DNA from: Pleodorina starrii
Lineage: Eukaryota; Chlorophyta; Chlorophyceae; Chlamydomonadales; Volvocaceae
Direction: 5' to 3'
Assembly: GCA_030267565.1 (NCBI GenBank)
Contig: BRXU01000004.1
Span: 6,073,001-6,137,000, forward strand
Length of the DNA: 64,000 nt
The notes under the pieces were generated by a model, which had not been told where the DNA came from, did no database searches, and saw only the letters and a list, made by a program, of their open reading frames with translations. Shown one piece after another: positions 22,512 to 34,094 of the stretch; the stretch's first letter is position 1, and each line of letters starts with the position of its first letter. The translations under genes were made by a program, and so were the position numbers.

Positions 22512-24704
22512 GCGCCGGTGGCGGCGGCGGCGGTTCGCAGGGCGCATGGTGCCGCCCTTCGCCGTCAAGCTTGCAGCCTCTTTTTCGGTCGGGAACGGCT
22601 GAGCGTTCGACCTGTAGGGCTTTAAAGTATCCGTGGCCGGGCGCGCGGCTTCACGGTGTGTGGCTGCATTTTGTGTCAGTCTGGTCATGGCTTCTCCTCA
22701 CCTGCTGTGCCGGACGGTGTACTATATTTGAGGGGCGTCGGAGGCATGGGAGGTCCGATCGCGCACGCAGTTGCATAACCCGCCGGTGATATTTGGGTTG
22801 TCTTGATTGCGATATTTTGAATATCCGGCTTTTTCCCTTTGTCGGTGTGAGCACATAGGCTCGTAATCTTCCGTCGTATTCTTTTAACAGCGCTGGGCTG
22901 GTTATGATGTATTTCCCCGTTTGGACGGCGCGCCGTGCCTGCCACACAGTTGGACTGCCGTACCACGGCATGGCCGCCAATGCGCCAACCGCCCTGTGAA
23001 GACATGAACATCACACGTGGAGCTCTCGATTCAATTTGGGTTGATATTAATTGGGGGTAACTTTTTGTAGTGCCACGTCTTTGGTTCCACACTTTTAGGT
23101 TTCTCAAAAGGGCTCTCGGGCTCTAGGGCTCTAGGGCTCTCGGGCTCTAGTGTCGTAGTCCGGGCGTCAACCCCTCGGGGTCTCATCCAAGTTGGGGAGC
23201 AAGTTGTGCCTGTTCTGGGTGTAGGTTGTTGACAGCATCTTGCTTTGGGAGACGTCTAGTGATGTCAAGGCTGTGGAAATTCGGATGTCCCACCCAAACG
23301 CTGTTCTGCGCCCATGGTGCGCGGCCAGTGCTGTTCGGTGTACCAATGCGGAGGTCTGTACTTTTATGCGTAATATCTTGTTAGTTGAGCGGTTGCTCTT
23401 TTGCACGGGCATTGCCGGGCGGAGGAGGGGGCATGCGGTCAAGAGCGGGGAGCTATGAAGGGTTTGAGCCTACCGAGTACGTCTCATTCGATTTCGCCCA
23501 AGGGGGCTGAGCGCAGGCTGCGCCTTTCACCGGGTGCAGGCACTTATTGTGACTGCTAAGTACTTCTGGCTCGTTGTAATGCACAGCTCCTTTCCTTACC
23601 GTTCTGCACGCCGCCACGCCCCGCTTGCCCGCACAACGGCCCCAATCTCCCAAATACACCATGGGGCAAGCAAGAAAACATGTGCAACTGTAATCCTCTA
23701 CCAGCATGCAGCAGTCCCTAGCTGAATGTGTGTGATGTCGCAGAAACGGCCAGCAGTGCACGTACGCGCCGTACGTACGGCGAAACAGGAGAGCGGGCGC
23801 CGCGATCTGTCCAGTTCGGAACAAAATTTACACGAGTCAATCTTAAATCTAAATATCGCGACATAGTTATTTTAATACTGCCTTTATGTCAGGAAGCTCG
23901 CCAGGCAAGCGAATAATCGGGTAACGCGGCCGGAGTTACTTGTCCCAACTTCGCATCCTTTGCGTAAATCACGTCAAGATAGTTGGCGACTGAAGTATTG
24001 TGGGCGCCGAACGCCAAGACAGCTCAGTCAAAACCAGCGCTTACCGTTAGCGCCTACCGTCGACCCAACGCAACGCTCACCCACAAAGGCACCCATATCG
24101 TCTTTGGTTCTACGGAGTTTGCTTCGTATGCGTGCCAATTTGACAGCGCCTCTTACGTTTGCCGGTAAGTTGCGGGTACCTGGCGAGTGTGACGACGCGG
24201 GACGTTTACTTCAGAGAGCTTGTCTTACAAAATCAATAATTGAATCCAGTGAAGATTCGCTGTATGTCCGCTATGATTGTTATGAGGACCATAGCAATAG
24301 GAAAATTCAGGCTGCTGCAAGCCGTGACGCGGCAATACACCTTTCGCATGAAATTCTGCCTGCAGCATAATGACGAGCAATATATTTTATTCAAGCGTTA
24401 GAATATTTTGTTGCTCTCTTCTGAGGATGTTCGGTCAGCGGGCGCCCGGCGTGACAGAACCGGAGTCGTTGTCAGTTGCACTTTTGCGCGCCTGCGGCAC
24501 GCTCAAAACCGTGAATCAACTGTGCATCGAGCACTAGACACTGCAGCTGCATAATTCGCAGGCGCGCGTTCATATGCGTGAACGTACACGTTGTGAAGGG
24601 GCTCGACAAGCTAGAGCAACAGGCGTGTTGGCCTTCTCCACGCCCTAACGAATCTCCCTCCACACGCACGCAGCGCACCCGCGCATCCTCAGGGACCCGC
24701 TCTA
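22512..24704. other. Intergenic region, AT-richer, no gene recognised
   Basis: Between the CREST-like gene and the first GATA gene the sequence is less GC-rich and its frames are short, without domain-like sequence. It holds a small GGGCTCT-type tandem repeat (23112-23150). The promoter and 5' UTR of the GATA gene should be at the right end. A possible TGTAA at about 23694 is over 1 kb from the upstream stop and not convincing. Confidence 0.4.
23112..23150. repeat. Short tandem repeat GGGCTCTAGGGCTCTC
   Basis: About five copies of the 8-bp unit GGGCTCTA/GGGCTCTC run head to tail. The unit is not the algal telomere repeat TTTTAGGG. Confidence 0.8.
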
Positions 24705-27454
24705 ATGATGGGCTTGGACAGCGATGCTGGAGCTAGCCAGGTGTGCGTCTGGCCCCACCGGGGAGCGGCCCTGTCCAATGCAAACGCCGTGACTGCCTCA
24801 TGACTCCCCAACCACACCCCAAGACGGAACCTACGACCCACATCAACACGTTTCACCACAAGCATCTCACGCCAACGCTCCATTTACTGCAGCAACACGC
24901 AACCTAACCCCTGTATACCCTGCCCCCAATCGGTGCACCCTGCTTGCCGATCCTTGACCCTCACCACCGGCACCAGCAGCTCCTGCTTGCTCGGCGCGGC
25001 AAGCGACAGCGCGTGGACGAGCCCAGTAAGGCCCTCGCCCGCGCACTGCTGGAGACCGTCCGCCAGGCCTTGGACGACGACGACGACGACGAAGACGACA
25101 TCGATGCGGACGGCACTGACATCGACGTGCTGACCGGCGCGGTGCACGCCCTCGCGCGCGGCGGCGGCCACACGGGGCGGCGCGCGCCGCGGCACGGCAG
25201 CTTTCCGGCGGCCGAGAGCTCCAGCCCGCAGCGCGGCGGCTCGGGCATGGCAGACGGGCAGCAGCAGCAGTACTACCCCGACCCAGATGAGGACCCCATC
25301 GCCTTCGTGACCCGCGTTGACGGCGCTCAACGCCAGGCATCTGCAGCCAAGCGGGGGCACCGCAAGTGGCCGCCGGCGCTGCCGGGTCCCGCCGACGAGT
25401 CGCGGCAGGCGGGGCTCCTCTACGGCGTCGTACCGCCTCCGGTGTTCAGATCGGCATGGAAACACGACCTGGCTGCCGTGGGCTTCCAGCCGGCGCTTCT
25501 GGATCACCAGGAGGCGCTGGCTGTGGCGGGGGCGGCGTCGTACCAACATCACCAACATCCTTACCATCAACATCACCACCAGCAGCAACAGCATCATCCT
25601 CACCCGCACCACGCGGGCGAGACGCCCTCGCATGGCTCCACGCACACCAACGTGGAGACCGGAGACGCCTGGGAGCTGGGGGATCTGGGGGAACTGGGGG
25701 ACGCGGCCGGCAGGGAGGTGGCTGCCGGGGGCGACCCGACGGACCGCGACTTGGGCGTGGTGGACCGACCGGAGCAGACCTCCACGGACGACGGCAACGA
25801 GGGGTCGGTGCAGCACCGCAAGAAGTGGGTGCGGTCCGGAACTTGGCGAGGGACTCAGTGAGGGGAACGGGGGGCGTGTCGCTCGGGATCTGGGTTTTTC
25901 TCCTCCTGCGCCGGTGTGCTGGGTCCTCGTTCCGGCGCAAAAGTGGGTCCGCGCGGCCTTCCTGTTGTCCTGACGGAGCAGAACTCGTGAGGACTCTCTG
26001 CTCTTGGAGACGGAGGGCGGGCGAGCGGCTCCTCGGCTCTGCGCCGTCGAGGCCCCGGCGCTGTCCCCGCGCTCACTCGAACCTGCGCGACTGACCTGTC
26101 GGTTGCGCGACTGACCTATCGATGTCTTACGATATGTCGACGCCGATGTCGAAGTCGCCTCTGCGTGTGCTTGGCTTGCAGGCACGGCAGCCCCAAGGCG
26201 GGCATCCCCGGGGGGCCCTGCGCGCACTGCGGCACCACGGAGAGCCCGCAGTGGCGCCGCCCGCTCACCAAGAAGGTCGTCCTGTGCAACGCTTGCGGCA
26301 TCTACTTCAGCAGGCACCACTCGCTGCCGAAACGGAAGAAGGTACGCACCGGTGATCGGTAGGCGCATCGGTGGGGCCATCGGTAGGCGCATCGGTGGGC
26401 GCATCGGTGGGCGCATCGGTAGGCACATTGGTAGGCGCATTGCTAGCTGCTTGCACGGCTACCCCGCGCGGGGTGGCGTCCCCAAGGGCCACTGGCCCTT
26501 GGACCGCTGCTCGGCGGAGAGCGGTTGGCCCTTGGGCGGGGAAGAGGCTGAGTCCAGCCGAGTGGTCGGTCCAGTACGCGCGCCCAGGGCGACACAGCGG
26601 GTCACGCTGCCCTTGCGCGGGCCCTTCCTCGCCCTCAAAGGCGCCGTCGCTCTTACCGGTACCTGCGCCGACCTTCCGTGTGTTCGCTTGCGCCATGCCA
26701 CGCCCCCCGCAGTTCGCCGGCGCCAATGCGCAAGTGGCCTCGCGTTCCGGCAAGGCGGCGGCGGCGCCGCCGGCGAAGCAGGCGCTGCCGCCGTCGGCCT
26801 CCGCCCCGGTAGTCCCTTCCATTATGTGCGAGGAGGAGCTCGAGGTGCGTTTAGCAGAAGCGCAGCGCTGGCCGCGTAGGTGGGCTAGGGCGGCCGCGCA
26901 GGCTGGCGACGGAGGCGCATCGTGCCTGTTCGGATCCGAGCCCTGCCGCTGACCGTTCGTGCGTCGATTGGCGCTCCGTGCCGCGCACTGCAGATGGACG
27001 ATGGCAAAGAGGCTACGCCGCAGGGCGCGTTGGGAGGAGCCGCCGAGCCGACGGGGGCGGTCCCAGCGAACCCAGCTCACGCCCTCCAGGCTGAGGCCCA
27101 GCCCGCCAGCCAGATGCCGTGGGGCCTGCGGGCTGCGTCGACGGAGGGTGAGTCCAGGGCAGCGGGGATTGGGACGTGCGCTCCTCTGCACTGCACTGCG
27201 CTGCACTGCACTGTGCGTTGCACCTGCGTTGTGGCGCGGTGGCTCTCGTTACGCGTGCCCACCGCCGTCGTCGTGCCTTGTTGACTTGGCTGACTTGCCG
27301 ACGCGCCCTGTTTGCAGGCCTGCCCCCTCGTGCGCCTCAGCCCCCCCGGGAGCGCGCGGCGCTGTCCTTGCCCCTTATGACGGCCTTTCCGGTGATCGGA
27401 GGCATCAATGCAGTGGTGCAGACGTTCCTCAATCCCAATGTGGCCGGTTGCTGA
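24705..27454 (+). CDS. GATA-type zinc-finger transcription factor (first of two)
   Basis: Predicted 499-residue DNA-binding regulator. Exons 24705-24740, 24977-25857, 26182-26341, 26713-26844, 26994-27147 and 27318-27454 join in phase (1500 nt). Exon 1 encodes only MMGLDSDAGASQ. Exon 2 has the motif SKALARALLETVRQA, an acidic run of six Asp, and His/Gln-rich tracts. The single zinc finger is entirely in exon 3: CAHC, 18 residues, CNAC (residues 319-344), with QWRRP and LCNACGIYF. This is the CX2CX18CX2C class found in plants and algae. A basic tail (LPKRKK) follows and could act in DNA contact or nuclear import. The C-terminal exons are Ala/Pro-rich and end in a hydrophobic FPVIGGINAVVQTFLNP segment. 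The same-strand neighbour at 29198 is a likely paralogue. The two-ATG start is preferred because it splices in frame to exon 2, which has no early ATG. Confidence 0.85.
26351..26446. repeat. Degenerate 12-bp tandem repeat in a GATA gene intron
   Basis: Units of GGTAGGCGCATC/GGTGGGCGCATC repeat about eight times directly after the splice donor of the zinc-finger exon. The repeat is intronic in the chosen model. Confidence 0.8.
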
Positions 27455-29197
27455 CCCGTCCGAGGCGGAAGGCGAACCCTGAAAGCGAACATTGACGGGG
27501 AGCAGCGCTGGAAGCAGCGAGAAATTCATTTTGCATTTATAGGAAATGGGCGCTTCATTCATGCATCCTTCAGGTGCCTCATGTATCTTTACTCGTTGAT
27601 GTGACTCTCGTGACCAGGCACTGCCTCCCTCTTTATGCGTGCTCGTGAATAAGGCGGGTGAGAGCTTCCGCTCAGTCCGCTTCACGACCGTCCATGGGCA
27701 CGGCTTCTCGCTTTCTTCTTCGTACTGGCGTTAATGGGGTACCTGTGCATACGCACTCTCCTGCCCGTTTACAGACCTAGGACGTGTGAATCTTTCTCCC
27801 CAACACTATGCGTGAACACTATGCTCTCCAATCGTTTGTGTAGTAAGAATCTTCAGTTCGGCATCCTATGTCGGTGATACCGCGCGATTGCGATTTTGAG
27901 TGGGCATACGGCATGAGCGATGCATTTGTGGGGCGTATGGCATGAGCGACCACGCTCTAAGGGCGGGCACGCTCTGGGGGTGCGGGACTGCAACAGCACT
28001 CCAGCACCACTCCTGGTGCCAAATGTAAGGGGTGTACTCACGGGAGCGCACTACCTCGTCCACAAAGATAATGCAAGGCAGACGGTGGGGTCTGGCCGTG
28101 AGGACTGGTACGCTCGCGCAGCGTCAAGCCAGGACGGCGCGGCGGAAAAAAGGGGGCCGCAACATGCATCTCCCTTGAGCTAATTTAATGAAATATGGCG
28201 CCAATTTCTCACAGTTACGTTTGCGCGTTATGCGAGGTGTGGGGTCGTGGGATCCGCCAGGAGCAAAGCGCGTTTGCCGTTGACGGGGGGCTGAATAGTA
28301 CCAACCGTCCGCGCTATCTGGAGGCTCTCCGTATTTCGAACTTGTGCGCACTTCGAAGTAATGTTGACAAGGGGGAGCCTAGATCATGATTGTGCGCTGG
28401 TTGCTGCATGAGGGGTTCGTGGAGCGGCTGGGTCTTGGGTGGCCGACTGGCCGTGGAAGGACAGGCTACGCACGGTTGTCGGGTAGGTCTGGTAATCGAC
28501 GCGGCGCCGAAACTTTGACCTCGCCAGTTTTTGTGTGGCACGCTGGGTAATGAGCACAGTGTATCAGTAATATTCAATCGCAGCATCCATTTATGGAATC
28601 GGGAGCATTTCAGGGCGCAGTACGACATGGAAACTATAATGTTGGAGTTCTCGAGGTAGTGAGGCAAGTCAACATCAGCCAATGTATCCGTCGAAGCATC
28701 CATCAGGTTGTTATACTAGCTGCATATGAACATTTCGATTCGATTTACTAGGGCTTTTGGCCTTGCGACCTCTGAAGGCTGAAACGAAGTTTTGGTTGAG
28801 ACCCATTCTTATTGCAATAACTCATATTACATGAATGACGTCGCGACGATTGAGGCTGTGACATTTTGCTCAGGCAGTCCGAGAATATCTGGCAAATTTG
28901 CGAGGCCGATCACTGGATAGAGCTTTTTTCACTCACTCAGCAGCAAATAAGTGGAGTCACCTGCCAAGATTGCGTCAACATTCAAGAGCGGCAACAAAGG
29001 TTCTCTCGAAATGTTCGAGGTGCTGGAAAAATTCCTCACTTAACTAGAAATCGAGGTGACATATAACTTGCTCTGGTCAGTCAGACGTGAACTACAGCGT
29101 GCACTTCCTCACACTCGTCGAGAGGAGTTATTCACGATAACGGAACGGAACCAACATCGCACACTTCGTGCCTTCCCTTCTTCCTACCGCCTCCGTC
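27455..29197. other. Intergenic region between the two GATA genes
   Basis: No coding sequence with domain-like content was seen. The left part should be the 3' UTR of the first GATA gene. Sequence from about 28560 to 29060 is AT-rich. The right end is the presumed promoter and 5' UTR of the second GATA gene. Confidence 0.4.
28024..28028 (+). terminator. Possible polyadenylation signal TGTAA of the first GATA gene
   Basis: TGTAA is the usual polyadenylation signal in volvocine algae. This copy lies 570 bp after the stop, a plausible 3' UTR length. A five-base word is weak evidence by itself. Confidence 0.35.
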
Positions 29198-31691
29198 ATG
29201 GGAGAAGCCATGTCGGAGGTGAGATTTTGGTCATGGATTTCTGCGTTTCGTCCGATATCTGTCGCCAAGCGTTAACACTCGCTGGTCGCATGGACGGTTG
29301 TCACGCAGGGCGGGCAACATCACGCCAAGGCGGCTAGGGCGCTCCTGGAGGTGGTTCGTTTAGCTTTTGAAGGCGATCTCGGCTTAAGCAGCGATTTAGC
29401 CGACTCCTCCACGACAGGAGAGTTGCCTGGCAAAAGTTACCGGCATGCGCCACAGCATTCTCACCCGCCGCAGAGCAGGCCGGCCAGCACGGGCAGCAGC
29501 TCCCGCCTCGTCCCAGGAGGACCTTGCACTTGCTGCGGAGTGACGTCAACTCCTCAGGTGTGCGGGCTTCTAGCCAAATCACCGTGCTACACCGGCTACA
29601 CTTTGCCTTGCCCCTTGGCGCTGCGCATTTCCTCGCACAGAAAGCTGACAGCGCACCGCGCCCCCTCCCTCTGCCCGACGGGCTTTCTTGCGCGACCACC
29701 AAATCACGTGCGACATCACGGCACTGGCACTGATGTGCAGTGGCGACGTCCGCGCGGCACCAACAAGCTGTTGTGCAACGCCTGCGGCATCTTCTTCACG
29801 CGATACGGGCGCCTTCCCGAGAAGAGTCACGTGAGCGACCCACGGGGGGCTGACCCAGCGGCTGACCCAGCGGTGTCCGTGGCTGTGCGGGCCCGCGGCG
29901 CAGCGCTCGTGGGATGGAACTGAAATGGGTTTTCATGCCCTCGGGAAAATGCCCCATCCACGGCCCCTCACGGCTGCGGCCCCGCGTGTGGTCGTAAAAG
30001 GCAGCGCCTGATGACCCCCAGCTTCGGCGTTGCCGTGGGTGCCAGGCTGAGCTGCGACCCCACGCCACACAAGCGATAAACTTGAATCGCGTGGTTGCCC
30101 ATGCTGTTGCACTTATAGCATTTATCGCCGCAACTCAGGCTACGCATGCTGGCACACAAACACACGCCCGTCTTCCGCCTTCCCGTTCCTTCGACAGCAC
30201 GCCCACGCGCCGGCCGCCATCCCATCCCCCGCGGCGCCGCTGCTCGCCGCGCCGGCGTCGGCCGCCGCCGCCGCCGCCGCGGCCCCGCCCGAGGACGTGG
30301 CGCCTTCGGACACGCCGGAGGCGGCTGAAGGCGGCAGCCCACACGACGCAGGCGCGCCTGGACCTGCAACAGCCCACCCTCACGGCCCTCCACCGCACGG
30401 ACATCACTCCCAGCAGCCCCAGCCAAAGCAACTGCAACAACCGCAACAACCGCAGCAACCGCAACAACCGCAACAACCGCAGCCCTCTGCCTCCACCTCC
30501 TCGCTGGCCTCTGGCATCAGTCCCCACAAGCGCAAGGAGGCGCCCCAGCCCGAGGTGGAGCTGTTGCGCTGCCTGGAGGACTGCTCCGCCAGTACCTTCG
30601 TCGACACCGCCGCATCGACACCGCCCGCGCCCGCGCTGCTGCAGCAGATCGGGGCGCCGCAAGCGCAGCCGCAGCCGCAGCCGCTGCTGCAGCCCTACGG
30701 CATGACGCTGGCTGCGGCGCAGCCACCGGGTGCGGCTGGCGACCGCGCTGCTTCGGGTCTCCTGGCGGTTCCGCCTCTGGATCTGGATCTTGATCTGGCG
30801 TTGGGCCTGCAGCAGCACATCAGCCACCTGCAGCAGCTGGGCCTGCTGGGCCCTGCGTTTGCCGGACTCGCGGTGCTTCCGCCGCCGCCGCTGCGCCTGC
30901 AGCAAGGCCCCGGCGGCGGCGGCGCCGCCGCCGCCGCCGCTGCCGCGGCGGCGCGCGGGCTGGGGTACCCGATGCTTCAAATGTCCGGTGCGCCGACGGA
31001 ATTGCTTAGTCGAACGTTCGCTATGCCTATGGGGATGTTGCAGCTGCCGAACGCCGCCGCAGCTGCCGCCACGGCGGCCGCGGCGCAGCCGGCGCCGCGG
31101 CCGCTTTATGCGCGGCCGACCAAGCGGCGGGAGCGCCCTCCCGTCGGCGAGTCCGACGACAGCAACGTCAGTACGGACAGCCACGCCGCAACCCACGGCG
31201 ATGCGGGAATGTCGCACGATGAGGAGGAGGGTGCACTGAATACGGCAAAGGCCCTGGCGCTCGGGGCCGTCGGATGCAGGCCCGGCGGCGCCACCGCATC
31301 TGGAATCAGCGCCGCCGCCGTCGCCGCCGCCGCCGGCGGCTTGTCGTGTTCGCCGCCGGCGATGCCCGCGGCGGTCTTCCCGTCGGCGGCACTAACGCGC
31401 CCTACGCCGTTGCCCTGCGCCGCCGCCGTCAATGCCGCCAATGCCGAGCCGCAGTCGCTGCTGCCGCTCGCGTCAGCCAGTGCGGCGGCTGCGGCGGAGC
31501 CGCCGCCGGAGGCGGATCCAACGGACCTTCAGCCCGAGATCCAGATCCAGCCACAGCCACAGGCCCAGCAGCAGCAGCAGCAAGATCACCCGCAGGTCAT
31601 TTTGCTGCCCACGCGCCGGTCGAAAGGCCCGCGCAGCCGCGCCGCGAGCGGAAGCGCCAACACCACCCCCAGCTCCTCCGCGCAGTTGTGA
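29198..31691 (+). CDS. GATA-type zinc-finger transcription factor (second, Gln/Ala-rich)
   Basis: Predicted 617-residue regulator. Exons 29198-29218, 29309-29557, 29741-29830 and 30198-31691 join with phase-0 introns throughout. Exon 1 encodes MGEAMSE. Exon 2 has HAKAARALLEVVRLAFEGD, which matches the N-terminal motif of the neighbouring GATA protein. The zinc finger, CTCC, 18 residues, CNAC (residues 80-105), is split by an intron between TPQ and WRRP, unlike the neighbour's single-exon finger. The 497-residue last exon is low-complexity: Pro/Gln repeats (PQQPQQPQQP), poly-Ala runs, Leu-rich LDLDLDLALGL, and a basic cluster RPTKRRERP that could be a nuclear localisation signal. Such tracts are common in activation domains. 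The target genes are unknown. Confidence 0.85.
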
Positions 31692-34094
31692 GGGGACGCG
31701 CGGTGCGTTTGCTTGTCCTGGTGCGAGGACGCGGCCTCCTGCATCGGCTGAATGGCGCTGGATGGCCGTACCGAAGTTTGCGGCGCATCCGGTGCAGGCT
31801 GTCCGCTGTGTTCACGGACACATGGCGCGATGGACTGCTGTTGCGCATTGGCGCCCTCTCCACTGCGCATTGCCGCCCTCTCCACTGCGCATTGGCGAGG
31901 CGGTTTGATGCCAGCAGCGCGCCGCCGCGCGGCTGCATGCTGCATGCTCCGCCGATCCCTCCCTGCAATCCGTGATCCTCAGTAGCATTCCCAGTAGCGA
32001 TCAACAAAACCGCTGCGCGATGCATCGATGCAACAAGCGCCGCAGGCAAACATGCCGCCGCAGCTGCTCTCCTCGCGAATCGCGACACACTTTACCATTC
32101 GCTGGAGTTGCCTGACGCCGTGGCTTGAAGCACGCAAGGAGATTAAGAGGCATTGCATCGACATCACGCATTTGTGCATTCCCGCATTCGGTTGTTGGGC
32201 TCCTGCCTGGTTTTAATCGGAGGGGACGGGGCAGCAAGGCAGCCCGGGGGCCTTGTGGCGCCGAAACCGGAAAGTTGTACGGCTAGACAAGGATTTTGTG
32301 CCGCTCCGAAACCATAGTGTTGTTGTACAAGTAGTAATAATGTCGATTCGGACCGCACCGCACACCACGCACTCACGCACGCACCTGTATCAATAGATGC
32401 ATCCGACGCTTTCATTCGGAAGTCAAAACCAACGGACCCGAGGCGCACCGGAGCCTTTTGGTCCTGTGTGTTCGCTGTGGCGACTCCCTGGACGCGGAAG
32501 ACGCTGCACCATTTGTATCTGTGCCAGCGGCGGGGTCGGGTCAACTCCCGACTGCTCTACTTCTTTTTTTATACGAAGGCCGCCTTTGTTGTAGTAGTAT
32601 CGCATGCTTCGCTTGTCGTGCCCGGTGGGTGTACGTGATTGCCTGACTGTGACATCTTCTGAAGGAGAAGAGTTGCATGGAGGAGAGATTATCGACCGAC
32701 AGCTTTTGGAACATTTGAGTAGTGGTTCTAGACCTTTCGGAGCGATAAAAAAGATTCACAAACGGAAGGAAGGGCGGGGCCGTCGTCTGCAGGCTGACAA
32801 ACCACTTCTTTTTTCTCTCTCTCTCTGTCTGTGCGCATGTGGGAACGGTCGCCTGCCCCGGGGGCGATATTCGCTCTTGTGGAATTGAAGCGTGTTGCGC
32901 TTCTGCAGGGCTGCCGCGTCAGGGACCAGAGCGTGGGGCGGTGCAGTGCCGTACGCCTGCCCGTATCCGCCCCCAAGCGCCCATGGCGTGGGTGCAACCC
33001 GTGCCCTGTCGGGATGCCCATGTCTCTTTCAACCGGGTCCCGACGATTATTGGTTTGTCTGATTCGTTCGTTTGCCGTTCGTTGTGACAGTCGGTACGCA
33101 GAGCGCGAGGGGGCGATGAGATTACCCTGGGGATCAAGATACGGACCGCTAGAGGTGCAAGGTGCAGGCTTTTGGCGAGGGTAGGTTTGTATGTCGGCTG
33201 GAGTCGGCGCGCACGAATTTGTAGTTAGGTACAGGAGGAAAATGGGGTTTTGATTTAAGAGGGGTGGGCTCTGGGCTGACGCCATCGAGCGAAACGGCGG
33301 AGGAGGTGGGCGTGGGTTGGGTTTCATTGGGCGCTTTCATTGCTGCTCGTTGTTCGTGTGTGTGTGTGTGGGGGGGAGGCCGTCGCTCCGTCGCTTTTTT
33401 TCACCGGCCGTTCACCAGCAGCCAAGTTCTTACTGGGGCTGCGGTGGCTGTCTCTGCCCAGTTTGGTGCTCATACCGTAATGCCCCCGCTTACGCCTAGT
33501 TTAGCGCTATTGCCTTTTGCCCTTTGTCGCATGACACTGCTGCTGTCGCAGACCGTCTCAGAGCGGACGTCCACTCAGCTATTGCGGCGTCCGCATTGCC
33601 TTCCAGCCCGGTTGCATGCCTCAGAAAAAGCCAGATCTGAAGAATTGTTATGAGGCAGCCATCATTCTGATCTCTTAGCAGTAATGGCTCAACTCAAGCG
33701 CAGGGGTGACGTAATGCTGACCCACCCAGCTTTGGAGGTGTACGGCCCCGTCGGGCGCAATGCGCGCCAGCGGAGCACAGCGCATTGCACCGCTTTGAAC
33801 ACAACGCGCGAGCTCCATTCTTTTACTTCACGTTAAAATTCTTACATAACTCATTCGACGATACAGTCCACGAAGCAGGCCACGGGACATCGACAGTAAA
33901 CCAGGTCACGCAACAATGACCTACGGGTCGGTCTGACTCTGACGGGGCGAGACCAGCCGTGACTCCACCGCTCCGCCACAGCTGCCCTCCGCGTCAAATA
34001 TCTAGGCACCAGGAATATTAGGTCTGCTTTTTAGAGTATCTTAGCAGGGCGCAGCTGGACCCTGCAGACGGCATTGAGTTCCGAGGCCGCCGAA
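31692..34094. other. Intergenic region, no gene recognised
   Basis: This holds the presumed 3' UTR of the second GATA gene and the promoter of the large gene to the right. Short imperfect repeats of a CCTCTCCACTGCGCATTG type lie at about 31855-31895. Frames here are short and have no domain-like content. A pyrimidine run (TCTC)n is at 32812-32830, and a GT run at 33356-33370. Confidence 0.4.

Noticed and set aside
23112..23150. Possible interstitial telomere repeat
   Set aside because: The unit GGGCTCTA does not match the TTTTAGGG or TTTAGGG telomere repeats of green algae and plants.
24884..26440. 518-codon minus-strand frame across the first GATA gene
   Set aside because: It runs antisense through exons and an intron of a well-supported zinc-finger gene and shows only low-complexity sequence caused by GC bias.
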